Shown piece after piece: positions 17,352 through 26,059 of a stretch of DNA of 64,000 nt. The notes beneath the pieces are model-generated. The model was not told the DNA's origin. It worked only from the letters and a program-made list of their open reading frames with translations, and searched no databases. This stretch comes from Neorhizobium sp. SHOUNA12A (GTDB taxonomy: Bacteria; Pseudomonadota; Alphaproteobacteria; Rhizobiales; Rhizobiaceae): positions 26,820 to 90,819 of the forward strand of contig NZ_JALBGV010000017.1 of the NCBI RefSeq assembly GCF_023006505.1, in the 5' to 3' direction. A program made the position numbers and the translations under genes. The first letter of the stretch is position 1. Each line of letters opens with the position of its first letter.

Positions 17352-18284
17352 TCAAATGGCAAGGGCGGCCGAAGGGCGGTTCGTGAAGCGGCTGAACGTA
17401 TCCTGCGATGGGAATGCCAGTATGTTTTCGTAGGTGCGCGGCTCGGGACGGTCGAACCGGTTCAGAACGGGTGCGCCGCCATGGCGGAAGTTCCATTTCA
17501 GCTTTTCCAGCGTGGAAGCCGATTCAGGCGCATATTCCAGATCATAGAATTGGTAATCCGGCAGGCAGGCGGCGAGCTTGCCGAAGTCGTCCGGTGCCGC
17601 GAGATGGCCATGGAACTCGAAGGACACGATCGGCCGGTTGAAGGCGATCGTCGAACGCAGTCCTTTCAGAACCCGCAGCTCGAACCCCTCGACATCTATC
17701 TTGATGAAATCGACCCTGGTTATTCCCAAGCGCCGGATGAGCTTGTCCGCTTCGAAAACCGGCAGACGCAGGATACGGCTTTGCCCCGATGGCCGGTCAT
17801 CCTCCACGAAGCCGCTGGCGCCGAGGTTGCCTTCGAGATTTTCGCGGAACATGAGGGTGTCGTCGCAATCGCCGAGAGCCGCCTGATGCAGTCGGATGTT
17901 ATCGAGCCGGTTCGAGCGAATGTTCTCGGTCAACCGCCTGAAGACGTCGGGGTTGGGTTCGAAGCAATGGATCTCGGCGAAGTCTCGATTGAGGTGAATG
18001 GCGTGGTTGCCGATATTCGCGCCGATGTCGAGCGCGACGGCACCGGGCTCGAAGCGGCCTTGCAGGAATTCCAGAAACCGTCCCTCAAACCAGCCTTCGA
18101 CGAAGATAGCCTCGTCGATACTTTGTGCAGGATCGAGGTTGAAGATGTATCCCCGATTGGTGCGGTGGGTGAATACGTCGCTCTCTCTTGCAAACTGTCT
18201 GCGCCGCAATGGCTCGACTATGGTCCGATTGATCGACCGGCGCACGACGTACATCGCATTCGGCAATACGTGGTTCATCTGCAT
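17352..18284 (-). CDS. FkbM-family methyltransferase
   Basis: 310 residues from ATG 18284 (MQMNHVLPNAMYVV), preceded by GGGGG; a second ATG is two codons on. The SAM-binding motif LDIGANIGNHAIHL, the acidic IHCFEPNPDVFRRL and VDFIKIDVEGFELRVLKGL place it in the FkbM family. These usually O-methylate sugars or polyketide-type products, often in surface glycan clusters. No glycan gene is adjacent. The gene sits alone between the two halves of a TRAP system, so it may be a later insertion. Confidence 0.82.
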   Translation of the reverse strand: MQMNHVLPNAMYVVRRSINRTIVEPLRRRQFARESDVFTHRTNRGYIFNLDPAQSIDEAIFVEGWFEGRFLEFLQGRFEPGAVALDIGANIGNHAIHLNRDFAEIHCFEPNPDVFRRLTENIRSNRLDNIRLHQAALGDCDDTLMFRENLEGNLGASGFVEDDRPSGQSRILRLPVFEADKLIRRLGITRVDFIKIDVEGFELRVLKGLRSTIAFNRPIVSFEFHGHLAAPDDFGKLAACLPDYQFYDLEYAPESASTLEKLKWNFRHGGAPVLNRFDRPEPRTYENILAFPSQDTFSRFTNRPSAALAI

Positions 18285-18656
18285 GTCGTGCCCCCGACCG
18301 ATCCAGCCAAACCGGGTTCTGGCTGGCGACGGCAAACCCGGCGCGCGATGCCGCCCGCGCCAAGTTTTATACGCTCAGTAAGCCGGTTAGTACGTCTACC
18401 AAAGTGTTAGCGGCAACGGGATTTCGCGTCGAGCCTCCACCGGCATACCGCTTTTTCGGTAGAGAAAGGGCCGAAAGACGCCTTTGACGCGGGCCTCCAA
18501 GCAACGTCTTCGCTTGCGTTTGCCGCTGTCGCCGGGGGAAATCGGAGGAGGAGCGGCCTGGACTGTTGGACAATAATAAAAAGGAGGACAGGGCGCCAAC
18601 CCTGTCCTCCTTTTTCGGAAATATACTTAGCGACAACTGGACGGAAAAAGCCGCCC
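18285..18656. other. 372-bp gap between the FkbM and DctM genes
   Basis: Holds the upstream region of the FkbM gene and, at its other end, the TRAP terminator. I see no convincing gene in it. Confidence 0.4.
18578..18615 (-). terminator. Strong bidirectional terminator after dctM
   Basis: A 16-bp perfect stem (AAAAAGGAGGACAGGG at 18578-18593 with its complement at 18600-18615), 6-base loop, T-runs on both strands. It lies 42 bases past the dctM stop. Confidence 0.88.
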
Positions 18657-20159
18657 TTACGGGTTGATCTTCGGGGGCTGGCCGAAGTTCGGCATGCCGG
18701 GCAGTCCCTGCTGGCTGGGCTGGGCCGGAGCGCCGTCCATCGGCGGCAAGCCGAAATTCGGCATCTGGTTGCCGCTGCCGTTGCCGAAGCCGGGGATTTC
18801 GATCTTGATCGTATTGAGGTCGACGTCCGGCGACTTGTCCAGCCAGTAGGTGACCGACTCGGGCCAGAAGATGATGATGCCGACCAGGATGAGCTGCATG
18901 CCGAGCCACGGAATGGCGCCGAGATAGATGTCCTTGGTCTTGACGCTTTTCGGGGCGATCGAGCGCAGGTAGAACAGCGCAAAGCCGAAGGGCGGGTGCA
19001 TGAACGAGGTCTGCATGTTGACGCAGAGCAGCACCCCAAACCAGATCAGGTCGATGCCGAGCGCGTTCGCCACCGGCGCCAGCATCGGCAGGACGATGAA
19101 GGCGATTTCGAAGAAATCGAGGAAGAAGGCAAGGAAGAAAACGAAGATGTTGACAAAGATCAGGAAGCCGACCGCGCCGCCCGGGACGTGAGACAGCAGG
19201 AATTCGATCCACAGTCCGCCGTCCATGCCCTGGAAGACAAGGCTGAAACAGGTGGCGCCGACCAGGATGAAGACCACCATGGAGGTGATCGTCATGGTCG
19301 AATGCATGCCCTGCTTGATCAGGTCCCAGGTGAGGCGGCGGTGCATGGCGGCAAGCACCATGGCGCCGACGACGCCAAGAGCGCCGGCTTCAGTCGGGGT
19401 GGCCAGGCCCATGAAGATGGTACCGAGCACGAGGAAGATCAGCACGATCGACGGGATCATGCCCCAGAGGACCTTGAAGACCAGCGCCGCATTGAGTTCA
19501 CCGCGGGCTTCCAGCGGCAAAGCGGGCACGTCCTTCGGGCGGAAGATCGACATGGCGAGAATGAACAGCAGGAAGATCACCACCTGCAGGATCGACGGGC
19601 CGATCGCACCGAGATACATGTCGCCGACCGAACGGCCGAGCTGGTCGGCAAGGACGATCAGCACGAGCGACGGCGGGATGACCTGGGTGATCGTGCCGGA
19701 TGCGGCGATGACGCCTGTCGCAATCCGCGGATTGTAGCCGTATTTCAGCATGATCGGCAGCGAGATCACGCCCATGGTGATGACCGAGGCGGCGACCGTG
19801 CCGGTGATCGCGCCGAGGATGGCGCCGACCAGGATGACCGCATAGGCGAGACCGCCGGGAATGGCGCCGAACAGCTTGCCGGTGCCTTCGAGCAGGTCTT
19901 CGGCAAGGCCGCAGCGCTCGAGCACCGCTCCCATGAAGGTGAAGAAGGGGATGGCGAGCAGGAGATCGTTGGAGACGATCCCGAAGATGCGGAACGGCAG
20001 CGCCTGCAGGAAGGCGAATTCGAAATGGCCGGTGGCGATGCCGAGAAGGCCGAAGAACAGGCCGACGGCGGACAGCGAGAAGGCGACAGGGAACCCGTAG
20101 AGCATGAAAATGATCATGCCAAGGAACATTGCCGGCGGCATTATACCGTATTCGAACAT
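18657..20159 (-). CDS. dctM: TRAP transporter large permease (DctM)
   Basis: 500 residues, longer than the usual about 430. About 12 to 13 membrane helices, with the DctM pattern GAILGAITGTVAASVITMGVISLPIMLKYGY and SGTITQVIPPSLVLIVLADQLG. It couples sodium flow to uptake of the substrate captured by the DctP-type protein. After the last helix comes an unusual about 65-residue tail rich in Pro, Gly and Asn with two copies of MPNFG-x-PP. The dctQ gene is 27 bases upstream in the same operon. Confidence 0.9.
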   Translation of the reverse strand: MFEYGIMPPAMFLGMIIFMLYGFPVAFSLSAVGLFFGLLGIATGHFEFAFLQALPFRIFGIVSNDLLLAIPFFTFMGAVLERCGLAEDLLEGTGKLFGAIPGGLAYAVILVGAILGAITGTVAASVITMGVISLPIMLKYGYNPRIATGVIAASGTITQVIPPSLVLIVLADQLGRSVGDMYLGAIGPSILQVVIFLLFILAMSIFRPKDVPALPLEARGELNAALVFKVLWGMIPSIVLIFLVLGTIFMGLATPTEAGALGVVGAMVLAAMHRRLTWDLIKQGMHSTMTITSMVVFILVGATCFSLVFQGMDGGLWIEFLLSHVPGGAVGFLIFVNIFVFFLAFFLDFFEIAFIVLPMLAPVANALGIDLIWFGVLLCVNMQTSFMHPPFGFALFYLRSIAPKSVKTKDIYLGAIPWLGMQLILVGIIIFWPESVTYWLDKSPDVDLNTIKIEIPGFGNGSGNQMPNFGLPPMDGAPAQPSQQGLPGMPNFGQPPKINP

Positions 20160-20186
20160 GAGCGGCTTATTCCCCCGAAATTCTTG

Positions 20187-20726
20187 TTATTGAAGCGGCT
20201 TTTCGTAGGTCGTATCGACCTGGAGGACGCCCATGAGGCCGGCGATGCGCTTTACCAATTCGGAAAATCCCTGCAGCGCCAGCAGGCTAAAGCCCGCGAC
20301 GATGATCAGCTTGACCGGCCAGCGGATGAGGCCTCCGGCATTCGAAGACACCTCGCCCTGCGCCAAGGAAAGCGAGAAGAAGGGCCAGGAGAGCCAGGCG
20401 AGGTAAAGGCAGGCCGGAATGAGGAAGACGATCAGGCCGATCGCATCGATCCACAGCCGGGCGCGATCGGAAACTGCGCCGTAAATCAGGTCGACGCGGA
20501 CGTGCTCGTTCAGCCGCAGCGTGTGGGAAGCGCCGAGCAGCACGATGAAGGCGAAGAGATACCACTGGATTTCAAGCCAGCCGTTGGAGCTGTAGTTGAA
20601 GAGGTAGCGGATGATGGCGTTGCCGGCGCTGATGAGCGTGCAGGCGAGGACCATATAGCCTGAAAATTTGCCGAGGATTTCGCTCACGCGATCGATGAGA
20701 CCGCTGATCTTCAACAGTGCAGCCAT
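20187..20726 (-). CDS. dctQ: TRAP transporter small permease (DctQ)
   Basis: 179 residues with four hydrophobic helices (VLACTLISAGNAIIRYLF, IQWYLFAFIVLLGASHTL, LWIDAIGLIVFLIPACLYLAW and LIIVAGFSLLALQGFSELV) and the conserved N-E-H-V-R-V-D (LRLNEHVRVDLIYG) typical of DctQ. It forms the membrane complex with DctM encoded 27 bases downstream. GGGGA precedes the ATG. The matching binding-protein gene is not in this operon but on the opposite strand at 16163. Confidence 0.88.
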   Translation of the reverse strand: MAALLKISGLIDRVSEILGKFSGYMVLACTLISAGNAIIRYLFNYSSNGWLEIQWYLFAFIVLLGASHTLRLNEHVRVDLIYGAVSDRARLWIDAIGLIVFLIPACLYLAWLSWPFFSLSLAQGEVSSNAGGLIRWPVKLIIVAGFSLLALQGFSELVKRIAGLMGVLQVDTTYEKPLQ

Positions 20727-21034
20727 GCTTTCCCCAATTCCAACAGGTCTCTCTTACCCCGCCCGTTCTTGGATGGCGATGTAAACGAAGGTCTAAGAAA
20801 AGGAAAGTCCCAACAAGTCAGGTTTTCGTCTATAAAAAGCCGGGATCGCAGGGTGTTTGTGCAGGCTCCGGAGGGGGTGCGCCTGTGCCGAAGGTTGCCT
20901 CCTAGAAATTTTAACCATCTCGTTGTCAATTTGTTCAGCAAACTCTCAAGAACCCCCCAATGAAAGGGGGTTACGTGGCTCGTGAACAAGCAATTTTTAA
21001 AGGGTTTCCCGCAGTGTCGACCGGAAGACAAGGG
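20727..21034. other. 308-bp divergent promoter region
   Basis: Between dctQ and the GGDEF-EAL gene. Contains a 7-bp hairpin AACCCCC / GGGGGTT (20951-20957 / 20966-20972) with an 8-base loop and no T-run. No gene seen. Confidence 0.35.
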
Positions 21035-23365
21035 ATGAACCCGATGAAAGAGACAGAAGCGAAGACGCTGTCGACGGATGTGTATCTGTCGTTCGTCACG
21101 TCGCTATTTGGAAATCGCGGCACATTGTGGACCGGCGTGGTCGTTCACGTCCTGTGGTGCCTGCTCGTTTTCCATTACAGCGGTGCGCAATTCTATCTCC
21201 TGTTCGCCTGCGGTTTCGCGGCCGTCTTTGCCTATCGCATGTACTGGTTCCAGCGGTTCGACAAGGTGGACAAGGCGTCGCTCACCTATGACGGCATCGC
21301 CGCCTGGGAGCAGCAATATGTGATCGGGGCGTTCCTGGCTGCCTTTCTGCTCGGCATCGCCAGCGGCTACGCCCTGCTCGTGCTGGAAAACCCGTTCGTC
21401 GGCTTCACCTGCATCGCCATGACGCTTGGCTCGATGATGTCGATCGTCGGCCGCAACTACGGCTCGCGCATCGCCGTCGACCTCCAGACGCTCGGCTGCT
21501 GCGGCCCGATCCTGATCGCCTGCCTGTTCACCGAGGACCTGCATCTCGCTCTGATGTCGCTGCTGCTCATCCCCTTCGGTCTCACCACGCGGTCGATGGC
21601 CAACGGCGTGCGCGAGTTTCTTTATGAAAACGTCATCGCCTCGCGGAAGATGGCGATCATCGCCGGCCGCTTCGATATCGCCTTGAAGACGATTTCCCAC
21701 GGCCTGGTGATGCTCGACGGCGAAGGCAAGATCCAGGTGATCAACCGCCGCGCCCGCGATCTGCTCGGTCTCGACAAGAAGAGCGACCTCAAGGACCGCG
21801 ATTTCGCCGCCGTGCTCTGCGAAGATGCGGAGAATGCGCCGGAAACCATCCTGCGGCAGCTTTCCAAGCTCGCAGACGGCTCGCTCGAACGCGCGCTCTT
21901 CAAGTTCAAGGACGACCGCCATCTCGAATTTTCGGTCAGCCCCCGTTCCGACGGTGGCGTCGTGCTGATCTTCGAAGATGTTACCGCCCGTCTCGCCGCC
22001 GAGGAGAAGGTGCTGCACATGGTGCGGTTCGACGCCCTGACCGGCCTGCCGAACCGCGGTCATTTCGCGGATCTTGCCACCAAGAAGCTGAAGCGCCGCG
22101 GCGAAGCCCTGGCAGCACTCGCCGTGTTCGACGTCGACGGCTTCAAGCATGTCAACGACCTGCGCGGCCATGTGATCGGCGACCGGCTGCTCGCGGCGAT
22201 CTCGGCAAGGCTTTCGGCAATGAAGACCGACGGCCTGCTGGCAGGCCGCCTGGTCGGCGACGAATTTGTCGTGCTGCTGACCGGCGGCGACGACGATTGC
22301 GAACTGGAGCGTCAGGTCCGCCGCATTCACGCCGAGATCCAGGGCGACTATTATGTCGACGGACTTCGCCTTCCCGTTTCGATGAACAGCGGCTGCGTCG
22401 TGCTGCCGTCGCAGGACTTCGATATGGAAAACTGGCAGATCAAGGCGGATCTTGCCCTCAACCATGCGAAATCGACCGGCAACGGCACGCTGACGGCGTT
22501 CCGTTCGGAGATGGACGCCCAGTATATCGACGAGCAGAAGCTTCGTGTCGACCTCCGCCAGGCGATCGAGAACCGCGGTCTGCATGTCGTCTACCAGCCG
22601 ATGTACCGTCCCGACGGCTCCGGCATCGAATGCAGCGAGGCGCTGGTGCGCTGGCGCCATCCGGAGCGCGGCATGGTCGGGCCGAATGTCTTCATCCCCA
22701 TGGCCGAGGATATGGGGCTCGTTTCGCATATCACCCATCTGGTGCTCGATCAGGCCTGCCGCGACTGCGCGACCTGGCCGGAGCCGATGGCTGTCTCCGT
22801 CAACCTCTCGATCCAGGACCTGCGCAACGACGATATCGTCGGTTACGTGGCGGACGTGCTGAAGCGTTATTCGGTCGATCCGTCGCGGCTGCATCTCGAA
22901 GTGACGGAAAGCTGCTTCATGGACGAGCCGGTGGCGGTCAGCGCCATCCTCAACCAGTTCCGCGTGACCGGCGTGACGATCGCCATCGACGATTTCGGCA
23001 CCGGCTTCTCGAGCCTCAGCTATCTGGATTCCCTGCCGCTCGACGTGGTCAAGATCGACCGTGCGTTCATCCGCAATATTGTCGAGGACCAGCGCAAGCT
23101 GAAGCTCCTGCGCGGCATAGTGCATCTGTCCCGGGAGCTCGGCCTCAAGATCGTCGTCGAAGGCGTGGAGACGAAGGAGCAGCTCGCGCTGGTCAATCGC
23201 CATCGGTTCTCCGACCTAGTCCAGGGGTACGTGTTTTCGATGCCGGTGGCTTCCGAAAAGATCATCGAATTGGCTGCCGAGGGCGCTTCCGCGGCCAAGC
23301 TCTCGGCCGTTCGGCGTGGTGCCAAAAGCGCACAGGCCTCGCCTCTTCGGGCCGCGGTGCGTTAA
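21035..23365 (+). CDS. Membrane PAS-GGDEF-EAL c-di-GMP enzyme, probably a phosphodiesterase
   Basis: 776 residues from ATG 21035 (MNPMKETEAKTL); 21044 is an alternative and an earlier in-frame ATG at 20960 is less likely. Four to six membrane helices cover about 25-190, a PAS-like domain (ISHGLVMLDGEGKIQVINRRARDLLG) follows, then GGDEF and EAL. The GGDEF signature reads VGDEF (near residue 407), so cyclase activity is doubtful. The EAL domain is complete: SEALVRWRHP, EVTESCFMD, IDDFGTGFSSLSYL, KIDRAF, VEGVET. It most likely degrades c-di-GMP. A CtrA-like box overlaps its stop codon region. Confidence 0.9.
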   Translation: MNPMKETEAKTLSTDVYLSFVTSLFGNRGTLWTGVVVHVLWCLLVFHYSGAQFYLLFACGFAAVFAYRMYWFQRFDKVDKASLTYDGIAAWEQQYVIGAFLAAFLLGIASGYALLVLENPFVGFTCIAMTLGSMMSIVGRNYGSRIAVDLQTLGCCGPILIACLFTEDLHLALMSLLLIPFGLTTRSMANGVREFLYENVIASRKMAIIAGRFDIALKTISHGLVMLDGEGKIQVINRRARDLLGLDKKSDLKDRDFAAVLCEDAENAPETILRQLSKLADGSLERALFKFKDDRHLEFSVSPRSDGGVVLIFEDVTARLAAEEKVLHMVRFDALTGLPNRGHFADLATKKLKRRGEALAALAVFDVDGFKHVNDLRGHVIGDRLLAAISARLSAMKTDGLLAGRLVGDEFVVLLTGGDDDCELERQVRRIHAEIQGDYYVDGLRLPVSMNSGCVVLPSQDFDMENWQIKADLALNHAKSTGNGTLTAFRSEMDAQYIDEQKLRVDLRQAIENRGLHVVYQPMYRPDGSGIECSEALVRWRHPERGMVGPNVFIPMAEDMGLVSHITHLVLDQACRDCATWPEPMAVSVNLSIQDLRNDDIVGYVADVLKRYSVDPSRLHLEVTESCFMDEPVAVSAILNQFRVTGVTIAIDDFGTGFSSLSYLDSLPLDVVKIDRAFIRNIVEDQRKLKLLRGIVHLSRELGLKIVVEGVETKEQLALVNRHRFSDLVQGYVFSMPVASEKIIELAAEGASAAKLSAVRRGAKSAQASPLRAAVR

Positions 23366-23377
23366 ACTCCGCTTAAA
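23362..23377 (+). promoter_or_regulatory. CtrA-like box 1 (imperfect)
   Basis: TTAA-N7-TTAAA at 23362-23377 (TTAA 23362-23365, TTAAA 23373-23377). It overlaps the TAA stop of the GGDEF-EAL gene and differs from the CtrA consensus TTAA-N7-TTAAC at the last base. Confidence 0.35.
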
Positions 23378-23388
23378 ATCAGGACAGT

Positions 23389-23425
23389 GTTAACGGTTTT
23401 GGGACGTTAGGAAACGTCCGTTAAC
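23389..23425. other. Nested inverted repeat upstream of the FeeM-like gene
   Basis: GTTAACGG (23389-23396) pairs with CCGTTAAC (23418-23425). An inner GGACGT / ACGTCC pair competes with it by sharing bases. It overlaps CtrA-like box 2 and may act as a terminator of the preceding gene or an operator. Confidence 0.35.
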
Positions 23426-23436
23426 CGTTTGTTAAC
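23421..23436 (+). promoter_or_regulatory. CtrA box 2, perfect consensus
   Basis: TTAA-CCGTTTG-TTAAC matches the alphaproteobacterial CtrA site TTAA-N7-TTAAC exactly, 84 bases before the FeeM-like ATG. Confidence 0.6.
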
Positions 23437-23499
23437 CATATCATTTAGAATTTTACTCAATTCGCGTATCATTCATTGCGGGCTATGGGTCTTTTAGGG

Positions 23500-23515
23500 T
23501 TAATCCTTGGTTAAA
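23500..23515 (+). promoter_or_regulatory. CtrA-like box 3 (imperfect), next to the start codon
   Basis: TTAA-TCCTTGG-TTAAA, one base off the consensus, ending 4 bases before the ATG at 23520. In that position it could only repress. Confidence 0.35.
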
Positions 23516-23519
23516 GCCC

Positions 23520-24293
23520 ATGGAACAAAACCCAATGCCAATAGATAAGTCCTTTTCGGACGGAAACTTTTCAGCCAAGCTTCTCTCCACCCTCGACCAT
23601 GTCGAATACCGACGGATCGAGAGCAACGAGGATTTCGAAGATATCGCCCGGCTTCGATACAGGGCCTACAAGACACACAACGTGCTGCCGGTCGCGGCGA
23701 CCAAGCTCATCGACGAGATCGACTTCGACAAGAATGCGCATGTCTTCGGCGTCTATTACGACGAGGAACTTGTCAGTACGATCCGCCTCCACCACGTCAC
23801 GCCGGAGCATCGGGTCTGCCAGTCGATCAGCATTTTCCCGGAAGCCGTGAATGGCCTTCTCGATGCCGGCATGACGCTGATCGACTCGGCGCGTTTTGCG
23901 ATAGCCCCGGAATATGCCAGCGAACTTTCGGCCATGCCTTACCTGACGGTGCGGCTGACGCCGGTTGCGGCGATCTATTTCGATGCGGACCGCGTGCTGC
24001 AGCCGATCCGTCCGGCGCATGCGGCATTTTACCGCCGGTTCTTCTATGCCCAGCCGGTCGTGCCGCCGCGGCGGATCCCGCAATACGATTTCGATCTGAT
24101 GCTGCTCGCCTCGCAGACCCGCGAACTGCGCTCCAAGATGATGAAGCGCTTCCCGGCATTCCAGTCGGAGGCCTACGAGCGCCGTCTGCTGTTTGCACGC
24201 TCCTCGAATTTCGACACCGCGCCGCTTACCATCCTGCCGACGGCCCGTATCGCCGGCCGCCCGAACTCCCCCGAAATGTCCTACCTCACCTGA
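23520..24293 (+). CDS. FeeM-like N-acyl amino acid synthase / LuxI-type acyltransferase
   Basis: 257 residues from ATG 23520; ATG 23535 is an alternative, and neither has a clear ribosome binding site. The order of elements matches the GNAT/autoinducer-synthase superfamily, FeeM branch: ARLRYRAYKTHNVLP, DEIDFDKNAHVFGVYYDEELVSTIRLH, a long CQSISIFPE loop, and DSARFAIAPEYASELSAMPYLTVRLTPVAAIYFDADRVLQPIRPAHAAFYRRFF. FeeM-type enzymes join a fatty acyl chain from acyl carrier protein to an amino acid such as tyrosine. The product here is unknown. It is preceded by three CtrA-like boxes and follows a c-di-GMP enzyme. Confidence 0.72.
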   Translation: MEQNPMPIDKSFSDGNFSAKLLSTLDHVEYRRIESNEDFEDIARLRYRAYKTHNVLPVAATKLIDEIDFDKNAHVFGVYYDEELVSTIRLHHVTPEHRVCQSISIFPEAVNGLLDAGMTLIDSARFAIAPEYASELSAMPYLTVRLTPVAAIYFDADRVLQPIRPAHAAFYRRFFYAQPVVPPRRIPQYDFDLMLLASQTRELRSKMMKRFPAFQSEAYERRLLFARSSNFDTAPLTILPTARIAGRPNSPEMSYLT

Positions 24294-24482
24294 AGGTCGC
24301 GCTCCGGCGTACCGGAAGCCATTGTGGCGGCATTGCGCTTTCCTGCTGCTTTGTGTAAGGCCTGAAGAGACGCCGATCCTGCCGAACGACGGCATGATTC
24401 CGGATGTCGACACGGGTTTTCCCGCACGCGCCGACGCTTTGATCAAGCGGGCCGCGTGCGGCTGATGAAGGAGACGGGACTG

Positions 24483-24707
24483 ATGGACAATCACCATAGC
24501 GGGCCGGTGGAAACGGGTGCTTCGATGGACTATTCGGAACACGACAAGACCTACAACGCCTTCATCGCGGGTGCGAAATGGGGCACGATGGTCATCGTTG
24601 TTCTGATGATCGCCATGGCTGCCGGTTTCTTCGGCGGAGCGGGCTTCATTGGCAGCCTCCTCGTTTTCATCATTCTCACTATAGCCGGCGTTTTCCTGCT
24701 GCGTTGA
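24483..24707 (+). CDS. aa3-type cytochrome c oxidase subunit IV
   Basis: 74 residues from ATG 24483, chosen because AAGGAGA lies 9-10 bases upstream. The stretch MDYSEHDKTYNAFIAGAKWG followed by two closely spaced hydrophobic segments (about 37-72) is the signature of the small alphaproteobacterial subunit IV of the aa3 oxidase. Subunit IV is a small accessory chain of the oxidase with no redox centre of its own. In rhizobia this gene commonly precedes the pnt genes, as here, 86 bases before pntA1. Confidence 0.85.
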   Translation: MDNHHSGPVETGASMDYSEHDKTYNAFIAGAKWGTMVIVVLMIAMAAGFFGGAGFIGSLLVFIILTIAGVFLLR

Positions 24708-24793
24708 TCCGGTTCGGCCAACCCGGCCACCGGCTTTGAGGCAGGGCGAAGTCTTTCGCCCGCCTTGCGATATCGACTGGGAGGAGACAGTCT

Positions 24794-26059
24794 TTGCCGA
24801 AGATCGTATTTGTATGCCGTGAAGGTTCCGACGAACCGCGCGTCGCCGCTTCGCCCGAGAGCGTCAAGCGGCTCACCGGCCTCGGGCTCTCGGTCGTGAT
24901 CGAGAGCGGCGCAGGCCTTGCCTCCGGTGTTCGCGATGTGGATTTCGAAGCCACCGGTGCCCGCATAGCCGGTGCCGGCGAGGTCGGCTCGGCCGATATC
25001 ATCCTTCGGGTCAACCGGCCTACGGTGACCGAGATGGCGTCCTACAGACCAGGCGCCGTCGTGTTTGCGGTCATGGATCCCTACGGCAACGAGGCCGCTC
25101 TTGCGGACATGGCGAAAGCCGGGCTCACCACGTTTGCCATGGAACTGATGCCGCGCATCACCCGCGCCCAGTCGATGGACGTGCTGTCCTCCCAGGCGAA
25201 CCTTGCCGGATACCGCGCCGTCATCGACGCATCCCATGAATACGGCCGCGCCATGCCGATGATGATGACCGCCGCCGGCACCGTTCCGGCCGCAAAAGTC
25301 TTCGTCATGGGCGCCGGTGTCGCCGGCCTGCAGGCGATCGCCACGGCCCGTCGTCTCGGCGCCGTGGTTTCGGCGACCGACGTGCGCCCCGCTGCCAAGG
25401 AACAGGTCGCCTCGCTCGGCGCCAAGTTCATCGCGGTCGAGGACGAGGAATTCAAGGCGGCCGAAACGGCTGCCGGTTACGCCAAGCCGATGTCGGAAGC
25501 CTATCAGGCCAAACAGGCGGCTCTGGTTGCCGAGCATATCGCAAAGCAGGACATCGTCATCACGACGGCCCTCATTCCCGGCCGTCCTGCGCCCAAACTG
25601 GTGTCGCGCGCCATGCTGGCGTCGATGAAGCCGGGTTCGGTGGCGGTCGACCTCGCCGTCGAGCGCGGCGGCAATATAGAAGGCTCCGAAAAGGGCAAGG
25701 TTGCGGATGTCGAGGGCGTCACCGTCATCGGTTATGCCAATGTCGCCGGCCGCATCGCCGCCTCCGCTTCGGCGCTTTATGCCCGCAACCTGTTCGCCTT
25801 CATCGAGACTGTGGTCGACAAGGGCACCAAGGAGTTTGCGGTCAATCCCGAGGACGAGCTCGTCAAGGCGACCATGCTGACCCATGGCGGACAGGTCGTG
25901 CATCCCAATTTTGCGGCAGCTGCGGCCGCATTTGTCGTTGACGCTTCCGTTGCTGCGCCAACCGCAGCCCCGGCAGCCGGACCGGCCCGCGCCCGCAAAA
26001 AGCCTGCCGCCGTTGACGCCGAAAGAGGCGGGGACGCCACAGCCGAGGAGAAGCTTTGA
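24794..26059 (+). CDS. pntAA: NAD(P) transhydrogenase subunit alpha 1 (PntA1/PntAA)
   Basis: 421 residues starting at TTG 24794, with GGGAGGAG as ribosome binding site. It contains domain I of proton-translocating transhydrogenase: MDPYGNEAALADMAKAGLTTFAMELMPRITRAQSMDVLSSQANLAGY, the NAD motif GAGVAGLQAIATARRLGA near 170-187 and VDLAVERGGNIEGSEKG. It transfers hydride between NADH and NADP under control of the proton gradient. The Ala/Pro-rich C-terminal end links to the membrane subunit, encoded separately next. Stop and next start overlap (TGATG). Confidence 0.92.
   Translation: MPKIVFVCREGSDEPRVAASPESVKRLTGLGLSVVIESGAGLASGVRDVDFEATGARIAGAGEVGSADIILRVNRPTVTEMASYRPGAVVFAVMDPYGNEAALADMAKAGLTTFAMELMPRITRAQSMDVLSSQANLAGYRAVIDASHEYGRAMPMMMTAAGTVPAAKVFVMGAGVAGLQAIATARRLGAVVSATDVRPAAKEQVASLGAKFIAVEDEEFKAAETAAGYAKPMSEAYQAKQAALVAEHIAKQDIVITTALIPGRPAPKLVSRAMLASMKPGSVAVDLAVERGGNIEGSEKGKVADVEGVTVIGYANVAGRIAASASALYARNLFAFIETVVDKGTKEFAVNPEDELVKATMLTHGGQVVHPNFAAAAAAFVVDASVAAPTAAPAAGPARARKKPAAVDAERGGDATAEEKL

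Noticed and set aside
18996..20663. Long open frame on the plus strand opposite dctM/dctQ
   Set aside because: It is the antisense shadow of two clear TRAP genes; the translation is rich in Asp, Glu, His and Arg with no domain and no ribosome binding site.
21104..23203. 699-codon open frame opposite the GGDEF-EAL gene
   Set aside because: Shadow; composition typical of antisense reading, no recognisable motif.
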